NCBI RefSeq assembly: GCF_043876835.1
Contig: NZ_JBAWJZ010000002.1
Span: 62,001 to 126,000 of the forward strand
DNA length: 64,000 nt
Source: Yeosuana sp043876835
GTDB taxonomy: Bacteria; Bacteroidota; Bacteroidia; Flavobacteriales; Flavobacteriaceae
Direction of reading: 5' to 3'
Part shown: one piece after another, positions 36,239 to 42,807 of the stretch
Layout: each line of letters opens with the position of its first letter
How positions within the stretch are numbered: the first letter of the stretch is position 1
The notes under the pieces: model-generated
The model's input: the letters and a program-made list of their open reading frames with translations, nothing else
What the model was told of the DNA's origin: nothing
Databases searched by the model: none
Position numbers and translations under genes: made by a program

Positions 36239-36268
36239 GGTAGGGAAAACAAATATTTTGGTGTCTTA
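36239..36268 (+). promoter_or_regulatory. Candidate ECF-sigma promoter upstream of fecR (locus 2)
   Basis: GGTAGGGAAAA, then TGTCTTA, fitting TAGG-N18-GTYWTA. It ends 21 bases before the fecR ATG and begins seven bases after the sigma stop codon. Confidence 0.72.
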
Positions 36269-36289
36269 ATAATACAAAGCGATATAATA

Positions 36290-37204
36290 ATGAATAAAGA
36301 ACATGACATATTAAAATGGTTTGAAGGAGAAATATCTACTGAGGAAATTAAGAAACTATATCCAGATGAAGATTTTTCTACACTTGAAAAAGCGGGTTTT
36401 TATGCTAAACAGTTAGATATACCTAAAGTTAATGCACAAAAAGCCTTGGCAGATTTTAATGCAAAAAGCTTAGTTAAGCATGAACCCAAAGTCATTTCTT
36501 TAAATTTTAAAACATTTATGAAAGTTGCTGCTATTTTGCTGTTAATGTTAACGTCTTCATATTTTTTGTTCTTTAATAATATGAAGTCTTATTCAACAGA
36601 AATCGCACAAATAGAAACTTTTAATCTTCCTGACAACTCTGAAGTTATTTTAAATGCCCAATCAAAATTAACCTATAACAAAAAACTTTGGAAAAAGGAA
36701 CGAACTCTTGATTTAGAAGGTGAAGCTTTTTTTAAAGTAACCAAAGGCAAAAAATTTACTGTAAAAACAAATGCAGGGACCATTCAAGTTTTGGGTACGC
36801 ATTTTAATGTGAAAGAACGCACCAATTATTTTGAGGTACAATGCTATGAAGGCTCTGTAAGAGTTACTCACGGAAGTGATAGAACTATATTAAAACCGGG
36901 GAAAACATTTAGGGTTATAAATGACAAGATAAGCAAGGTCAAAGATTTTATAGCAGAAAATCCCTCGTGGTTGACTAAGGAAACAACCTTTGAAGATGTC
37001 CCGTTATGGCAAGTTATTAACGAATTGGAAATTCAGTATGATATTGTTGTTGATGCTAAAAATATAGACGAATCAGTTATGTTCTCTGGAAGTTTTACAC
37101 ATAATGATATAAACATAGCATTACAATCAGTAACCATTCCTCTAAAACTAAGTTATAAAATAAATGGTAATAAAGTTGAATTATATGACTATGCCACGCA
37201 CTAA
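36290..37204 (+). CDS. FecR family anti-sigma factor/regulator (locus 2)
   Basis: A 304-residue single-pass regulator. The cytoplasmic part spans about 1-75 and the membrane helix about 77-95. The periplasmic FecR domain has NLPDNSEVILNA, LEGEAFFKVTKG and LGTHFNVKERTNYFEVQCYEG. A C-terminal DUF4974-like region ends with LKLSYKINGNKVELYD. Parallels the FecR at 14710 nearly motif for motif. The receptor gene starts inside its 3' end, indicating translational coupling. Confidence 0.95.
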   Translation: MNKEHDILKWFEGEISTEEIKKLYPDEDFSTLEKAGFYAKQLDIPKVNAQKALADFNAKSLVKHEPKVISLNFKTFMKVAAILLLMLTSSYFLFFNNMKSYSTEIAQIETFNLPDNSEVILNAQSKLTYNKKLWKKERTLDLEGEAFFKVTKGKKFTVKTNAGTIQVLGTHFNVKERTNYFEVQCYEGSVRVTHGSDRTILKPGKTFRVINDKISKVKDFIAENPSWLTKETTFEDVPLWQVINELEIQYDIVVDAKNIDESVMFSGSFTHNDINIALQSVTIPLKLSYKINGNKVELYDYATH

Positions 37205-39776
37205 TTATTTTTTCGCTTTATTTTTCATTTGTTATTATTTTTCTCTTCAAGCTCAAGAAAAGAAATCATTAATTAATGTTATATCGGCTTTGGAAGCACG
37301 CTTTGAAGTAAAATTTTCATATTCGGTTAATGAGGTTGAAAATGTTGTGGTTAATATGCCTAATGAATCGGATACGCTAAATCAAATTATTGAAAATCTT
37401 AATGCTAATACATTATTAAATTTTAAATTTCTTAACGAGCGCTACATTACTATTTCTCCACTAGATAAAACAATTTCCATTTGTGGTAAGCTAGTTTCAA
37501 GCACTAATACTGTACCATTATTTGGTGCTTCGATTGTAATCAATAATTCAACAAAAGGTACTATTACCAATGAAGAAGGCAGTTTTCAACTTGATAATGT
37601 TGCGTTAAATGAAATTATTGCTATCTCATTTTTAGGTTATGAGACACAAACGTTTGCAGCTAAAGAACTATGGGATAGTAATAGTAATAGTAATTGTAAA
37701 ACAATTATTTTAAGTGAAAAGAGTGAAGCACTTAATGAGGTATTGATTTCTAAATTTTTAACCACGGGTTTGCAAAAACTCATTGATGGTAGTACCGTTT
37801 TAAATACCGAAAAATTTGGTATTTTACCAGGACTTACAGAACCAGATATCTTGCAGTCCATTCAAGCATTGCCAGGTGTAGAAAGTGTTAATGAGAGCAT
37901 AGCTAATATTAATGTTAGAGGTGGAACAAACGACCAAAACTTAATGCTTTGGGATCATATTAAAATGTACCATGCGGGGCATTTTTTTGGACTCATTTCT
38001 GCGTACAACCCTAATTTAACAAATAAGGTCATCGTTACTAAAAACGGTACATCTAGTGAATTTAGTGATGGTGTGTCAAGTACTATAAGTATGTTTACAA
38101 AAGACAAAATAGGAAAAGAGGTTTCAGGGGGGATTGGCGCTAATTTACTTAGTGGAGATGCTTTTTTTGAAATACCATTAAGCAAAAAATGGGCAATACA
38201 TGTTTCAGGTAGGCGGTCTTTTACCGATTTTTATAAATCTCCAGTATATGATAAATACTTTGAACGTAGTTTTCAAGACAGTAAATTAACAACCAATAAT
38301 GGCAATATAAGCGAAAGCAATAGGTCTTCTAAGTTCTTTTTTTATGATTATACGGCCAAATTATTATTTGATCTTAATGAAAAGCATAAGTTTAGAGCTA
38401 ACATTATTGGTATTAATAATACCCTAGATTATGAGGAAAGTTTTATAGATAATGCCAATAATAAAGAATCTAAAACAAGTAGTTTAAAACAACAAAATAT
38501 TGGAGCAGGTGTAAATTGGGGTGGTATATGGACGTCAGATTTTAGCTCAGAACTCAGTGCGTTTTATTCAAAATACAATGTTGATGCTATTGATTATAGA
38601 ATTGAAACAGATCAAAAATTAACCCAGACCAATGAGGTTTTAGAAACCAGCGTTAAGTTAAAGACCAATTACAAAATTAATAACAATCTAAATTTGTTAA
38701 ATGGCTATCAGTTTGATGAAATTGGTATTTTAAACGGAACCACGGTAAGCTCACCATCCTATGAACGTGAAAAAAAAGATGTCTTGCTTAATCATGCTTT
38801 TTTTACTGAGGTAGAATTTAAAAAAAACAGTACATATTTGAGACTAGGCGTTAGGTCTAACTATTTTCAAAAATTCAATAAAATAATTATTGAACCTAGA
38901 TTGAATTTAAGGCAAAAGCTTACTAATCAGTTTGCAGTGAAGTTGCAAGGAGAATTCAAAAATCAATCGGCGACGCAGATTGTTGATTTTCAAGATAATT
39001 TTCTAGGTGTTGAAAATAGACGTTGGATTTTGGCTAATGAGCAAAATAAGCCCAATTCAGAAAGTACGCAGCCCTATGCACAAAACATCCCAATTTCAAT
39101 AAGCAAACAAGTATCTTTTGGGTTTGACTTTAACCATAATAATTTGGTTTTGGATGTTCAAGGATTTTATAAATTTGTTGAAGGAATTACCGCTTCCAAT
39201 CAAGGGTTTTACAATGATTTTCAATACAGAGATGCTTCTGGAAATTATACGGCAAAAGGTGTGGAATTTTTAATTAACAAAACAACCAATAGGTTTAGTA
39301 ATTGGTTAAGTTATACCTATAGTGTTAATAACTATGAATTTAAAACCTTTACGCCATCGGTTTTTCCAAACAATGTTGATGTTAGGCACTCGGTGTCCAT
39401 GGCTTTTAATTATGATATTTTAGAAAATTTAAAAATATCGGTTGGAGGTATTTGGAGAACGGGAAAGCCTTATACAAAACCAGTTGAAGGAAATGAAACT
39501 GTACGTGATGGAACTACTACTACAGTTAATTATGATACGCCAAATAGCGAAAATTTAGATGAATTTATTCGATTGGATGCCTCTTTTAGTTATTTTTTCA
39601 AAATATCAGAAACTATCAAGGCATCATTGCGTGCAGGCGTTTTAAACATTTTGGATAGAAAGAATGCGATTAACAGGTATTATAAAGTAAATCCAAATGA
39701 TTCAAATACAACTATTGAGATAGATAACCACTCTCTAGAATTAACACCTAATGTAAGTTTTAGATTAAAATTCTAA
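37185..39776 (+). CDS. TonB-dependent receptor with STN and carboxypeptidase-regulatory-like domains (locus 2)
   Basis: About 863 residues. A signal peptide (ending LQAQ) precedes an STN domain (about 22-90). A carboxypeptidase-regulatory-like beta domain follows (about 98-180, with GKLVSSTNTVPLFGASIVI and AISFLGYETQ), then a plug with INVRGGTNDQN and a barrel ending FRLKF. It is paralogous to the receptor at 12399 (shared LPGLTEPDILQSIQALPG and GHFFGLISAYNP segments) but carries the additional beta domain that the other lacks. I choose ATG 37185 (or 37191) because 37164 places non-signal residues first; all overlap the fecR end. No SusD adjacent; ligand unknown. Confidence 0.92.
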   Translation: MTMPRTNYFFALFFICYYFSLQAQEKKSLINVISALEARFEVKFSYSVNEVENVVVNMPNESDTLNQIIENLNANTLLNFKFLNERYITISPLDKTISICGKLVSSTNTVPLFGASIVINNSTKGTITNEEGSFQLDNVALNEIIAISFLGYETQTFAAKELWDSNSNSNCKTIILSEKSEALNEVLISKFLTTGLQKLIDGSTVLNTEKFGILPGLTEPDILQSIQALPGVESVNESIANINVRGGTNDQNLMLWDHIKMYHAGHFFGLISAYNPNLTNKVIVTKNGTSSEFSDGVSSTISMFTKDKIGKEVSGGIGANLLSGDAFFEIPLSKKWAIHVSGRRSFTDFYKSPVYDKYFERSFQDSKLTTNNGNISESNRSSKFFFYDYTAKLLFDLNEKHKFRANIIGINNTLDYEESFIDNANNKESKTSSLKQQNIGAGVNWGGIWTSDFSSELSAFYSKYNVDAIDYRIETDQKLTQTNEVLETSVKLKTNYKINNNLNLLNGYQFDEIGILNGTTVSSPSYEREKKDVLLNHAFFTEVEFKKNSTYLRLGVRSNYFQKFNKIIIEPRLNLRQKLTNQFAVKLQGEFKNQSATQIVDFQDNFLGVENRRWILANEQNKPNSESTQPYAQNIPISISKQVSFGFDFNHNNLVLDVQGFYKFVEGITASNQGFYNDFQYRDASGNYTAKGVEFLINKTTNRFSNWLSYTYSVNNYEFKTFTPSVFPNNVDVRHSVSMAFNYDILENLKISVGGIWRTGKPYTKPVEGNETVRDGTTTTVNYDTPNSENLDEFIRLDASFSYFFKISETIKASLRAGVLNILDRKNAINRYYKVNPNDSNTTIEIDNHSLELTPNVSFRLKF

Positions 39777-39848
39777 TTGTTAAAGCATAAAAAATCGGTT
39801 AAAATGCAATATTTTATCGATAAAAAGTAATTTATTAAATTATTTTTA

Positions 39849-39856
39849 TATATTTG
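39849..39856 (+). promoter_or_regulatory. -7 element for the 39878 gene
   Basis: TATATTTG, 21 bases before the ATG at 39878. It overlaps the TTG at 39854, supporting the later start. Confidence 0.5.
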
Positions 39857-39877
39857 TTAAACCAAATTTACTTTGAA

Positions 39878-40894
39878 ATGAAAAAGACAACCTTATTTGT
39901 GTTGCTATGTATAGCAACAATTTCTGCGAAAGCACAAAATGATTTAGACGTATTACTTGCGGCTGGGATAGATGATGCCCAACACTTTGCAAATGACTAT
40001 TTAGCATCAGGAACAAATGGTTTGATGTACAGCATGAATGCCAACTGGTTTAATACAGCTGATGCAAAACCCTTAGGTGGGTTTGAAATTTCTGTTATAG
40101 CAAATGCAGCAACGGTAAGTAATGCAGATAAATCGTTTTTGATGAATACTGATTTATATAATAATGTTGCTTTTGCTCAAGGTGGAAGTCAGCAAATGGT
40201 TTCTAGTGTTTTAGGAGAAAACAATCCGGATGTTGTTGTTGAAGTAACCTACGATGATCCTATTTTTGGTCAACAAACAGAACAAATAACACTACCAAAT
40301 GGTATTGGAAATTCTAGTGCTAATTTATTGCCTACAGCTTTCATACAAGGTGCTTTAGGTTTAAGTAAAGGCATCGAAGTAAAAGCGCGTTTTGTACCAA
40401 AAATAAATACTAATGATGTTGATATAAGTATGTACGGAGCTGGCTTACAAGTTGAGTTTACAAAATGGTTACCTGCAGATAAATTATTACCAGTGGCTAT
40501 TTCTGGTTTAGTGGCTTATTCACATTTAGATGGTACTTATGATTTATCAGAGTCTTCTGGAATAAGTGGAGAAAGTCAACGATTAGAGTCATCTATTAAT
40601 ACTTGGCTGTTTCAATTAATAGCTTCAACCAAATTACCAATTATTAATTTTTATGGAGGTCTTGGGTATATTAATGGAAAATCAGATTCAGATTTACTTG
40701 GAACTTACAGGGTTTCAAATGGATTTTTAACAACAGAGGATATTGTTGATCCATTTTCAGTATCTAGTAAAGTATCAGGGGCAAGAGGAACTGTTGGAAC
40801 CAAGTTGAAATTAGGCTTTTTCAGACTGAATGCAGAGTACCATTTGGCCAAATTTAATGCTTTTTCAGTTGGTATCAATTTTGGATTTAGATAA
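39878..40894 (+). CDS. Exported beta-rich protein, resembles DUF6588 outer membrane family
   Basis: 338 residues with a signal peptide (MKKTTLFVLLCIATISAKAQ), then a beta-rich body. It contains a short early motif with FANDYLASGTNGLMYSMNANWFNTA, repeated amphipathic strands, glycine-rich turns and a C-terminal strand ending GINFGFR, as in outer membrane barrels. I believe it belongs to the DUF6588 family, of unknown function. Start moved from TTG 39854 to ATG 39878 because the TTG lies inside a promoter element. It is 101 bases downstream of the locus 2 receptor with its own promoter, so it need not belong to that regulon. Confidence 0.75.
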   Translation: MKKTTLFVLLCIATISAKAQNDLDVLLAAGIDDAQHFANDYLASGTNGLMYSMNANWFNTADAKPLGGFEISVIANAATVSNADKSFLMNTDLYNNVAFAQGGSQQMVSSVLGENNPDVVVEVTYDDPIFGQQTEQITLPNGIGNSSANLLPTAFIQGALGLSKGIEVKARFVPKINTNDVDISMYGAGLQVEFTKWLPADKLLPVAISGLVAYSHLDGTYDLSESSGISGESQRLESSINTWLFQLIASTKLPIINFYGGLGYINGKSDSDLLGTYRVSNGFLTTEDIVDPFSVSSKVSGARGTVGTKLKLGFFRLNAEYHLAKFNAFSVGINFGFR

Positions 40895-41017
40895 TGAACA
40901 AAAAACTTAGGTTTTTGTAAAAATATTGAGTTTAGTTTTAGTTAGTTTTTTTATTTAAACCATTATTATTTGTAATTTCACATTCTTTAAAATAACATAT
41001 ATTAAACAAAATACATT

Positions 41018-41944
41018 ATGAAAGTAACAGTAGTTGGAGCTGGGGCAGTTGGTGCAAGTTGTGCTGAATACATTGCCATTAAAAATTTCGCTTCAGAAGT
41101 GGTTTTATTAGACATTAAAGAAGGATATGCTGAAGGAAAAGCAATGGATTTAATGCAAACAGCTTCATTAAACGGATTTGATACAAAAATAACAGGGATT
41201 ACAAATGACTATAGTAAAACAGCCAATAGTGATGTTTGTATAATTACATCAGGAATTCCTCGTAAACCAGGAATGACTCGTGAAGAATTAATTGGCATTA
41301 ATGCTGGTATTGTTAAAAATGTGTCATCTAGTTTAATTGCACATTCACCAAATACAATTATGATTGTAGTAAGTAATCCAATGGATACCATGGCTTATTT
41401 AGTGCATAAATCTACAAGTTTGCCAAAGCATAAAATTATTGGAATGGGTGGAGCTTTAGACTCAGCTCGTTTTAAATACAGATTGGCAGAAGCTTTAGAT
41501 GGGCCAATAAGCGATGTGGATGGTATGGTAATTGGTGGGCACAGTGATACAGGAATGATTCCTCTAACACGTTTGGCAACAAGAAATGGAGTTCCAGTTT
41601 CTCAATTTTTATCAGAAGACAGATTAAATTTAGTAAAAGAAGACACTAAAGTTGGAGGTGCAACACTTACAAAACTTTTAGGTACTTCAGCATGGTATGC
41701 TCCAGGAGCAGCTGTATCATCAATGGTTCAAGCAATTGCTTGTGATCAAAAGAAAATGTTCCCATGTTCTGTCATGTTAGAAGGTGAATATGGATTAAAT
41801 GATATTTGCCTTGGTGTTCCAGTAATTTTAGGTAAGAATGGAATTGAAAAAATTGTAAATATTGAGCTTAATCAAGCTGAGAAAGACAATATGATATCAA
41901 GTGCTGAAGCCGTTAAAAGTGTGAATGATTTATTAGAATTATAA
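41018..41944 (+). CDS. mdh: Malate dehydrogenase
   Basis: A 308-residue NAD-dependent enzyme interconverting malate and oxaloacetate in the TCA cycle. The Rossmann motif GAGAVG is at 7-12. ITSGIPRKPGMTRE carries the substrate-binding arginines of MDH, VSNPMD is typical, and the catalytic His lies in IGGHSDTGMI. The LDH-like MDH subgroup fits by length and sequence. Flanked by an own terminator; upstream gap of 123 bases with no clear consensus promoter. Confidence 0.96.
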   Translation: MKVTVVGAGAVGASCAEYIAIKNFASEVVLLDIKEGYAEGKAMDLMQTASLNGFDTKITGITNDYSKTANSDVCIITSGIPRKPGMTREELIGINAGIVKNVSSSLIAHSPNTIMIVVSNPMDTMAYLVHKSTSLPKHKIIGMGGALDSARFKYRLAEALDGPISDVDGMVIGGHSDTGMIPLTRLATRNGVPVSQFLSEDRLNLVKEDTKVGGATLTKLLGTSAWYAPGAAVSSMVQAIACDQKKMFPCSVMLEGEYGLNDICLGVPVILGKNGIEKIVNIELNQAEKDNMISSAEAVKSVNDLLEL

Positions 41945-41973
41945 AATCAATAATTTAAAATAGATATTTATGT

Positions 41974-42002
41974 AAAGACTGTAGAAATACAGTCTTTATT
42001 TT
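41974..42002 (+). terminator. Intrinsic terminator of mdh
   Basis: A perfect 10-bp stem (AAAGACTGTA / TACAGTCTTT) with a GAAA loop and T-rich tail. Its tail abuts the promoter of the next gene. Confidence 0.85.
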
Positions 42003-42010
42003 TATATTTG
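42003..42010 (+). promoter_or_regulatory. -7 element for the 42015 gene
   Basis: TATATTTG ends four bases before the ATG, so the transcript should be leaderless or nearly so. Directly follows the mdh terminator. Confidence 0.55.
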
Positions 42011-42014
42011 GCGC

Positions 42015-42644
42015 ATGAAAACAACATGGTACTTTGGTGCTTTATTAATTCTATTTATCTCGTTAGGTATTTATCAGAATCGTATTTCTGAACCTAATCA
42101 GGAAATCGTATTAAAATTTTCAGATATTGACATAACATCTGATGAGGCTCAAAATGCAGTAGTGATTGTAAAAGAGCAATTACAAGCCATAGGTGTTAAC
42201 ACAATCCAGGTACAAGAGCTAAAAGATGGGCAACTTAAAATAACCTATTATAGTTCTGTTAATATCGAAAGTGTTAAAAAAGCACTTTCAGATGGAAATC
42301 ATATCGATATTGAATATGCTTCTAATAATCAATATGAAAATACTCCAAAATTTCCTTCAGAAAAAAAAACAAAAAATTATAAACTTGATGTATTTGAAAT
42401 CCATAAAGGCAATGATTTAGATTCAGGCTTGAATGGAAAGTTTGTTTTAAATCTAAAACAAGATTTCGATAGATTTTATAAGCAAAATGTCTACGTTTTT
42501 AATAATGAGATTGATGCTAGACATGGTAACGAAATTGCAAATGAAGCATTAAAAATACTTAAAAATATTGCAATAGCAATAGATAATACTTCACGTAATA
42601 TTCCAGAAGTTAGAGCAGGCCCAACCACTATTGGAATTGCTTAG
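42015..42644 (+). CDS. Membrane-anchored protein of unknown function, possibly SecD P1-like
   Basis: A 209-residue protein with one N-terminal membrane helix (about 5-20) and an extracytoplasmic body. I do not recognise a named family. A segment of about 40 residues (AVVIVKEQLQAIGV, then ELKDGQLKITYY, then IESVKKAL) has the same order as the SecD head-base pattern (VLRKRIDEFGV, GRILVELPG, VERATGLL) in the SecDF encoded 163 bases downstream. A link to protein export is therefore conceivable but weak. The C-terminal half has an Asn-rich helical stretch. A near-leaderless promoter precedes it. Confidence 0.7.
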   Translation: MKTTWYFGALLILFISLGIYQNRISEPNQEIVLKFSDIDITSDEAQNAVVIVKEQLQAIGVNTIQVQELKDGQLKITYYSSVNIESVKKALSDGNHIDIEYASNNQYENTPKFPSEKKTKNYKLDVFEIHKGNDLDSGLNGKFVLNLKQDFDRFYKQNVYVFNNEIDARHGNEIANEALKILKNIAIAIDNTSRNIPEVRAGPTTIGIA

Positions 42645-42807
42645 TTTTAGTTAAATTTTTAAAAACAAATATTTACTTTTAAGCTATACCACTCAAGAAG
42701 CTTTCCAATAAAAACAATAGTTCAATTTAATTATAAAACAAATTGTCAAATATTAAAATGGCCTTTAAATTAATTAGCCAACAAATTTGACCAAAAACAA
42801 AACAAAA

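Noticed and set aside
40895..41017. TAGG with a GTTTAG box 18 bases downstream, upstream of mdh
   Set aside because: The downstream box does not fit GTYWTA and the gene has no link to the FecI loci, so this is taken as chance.
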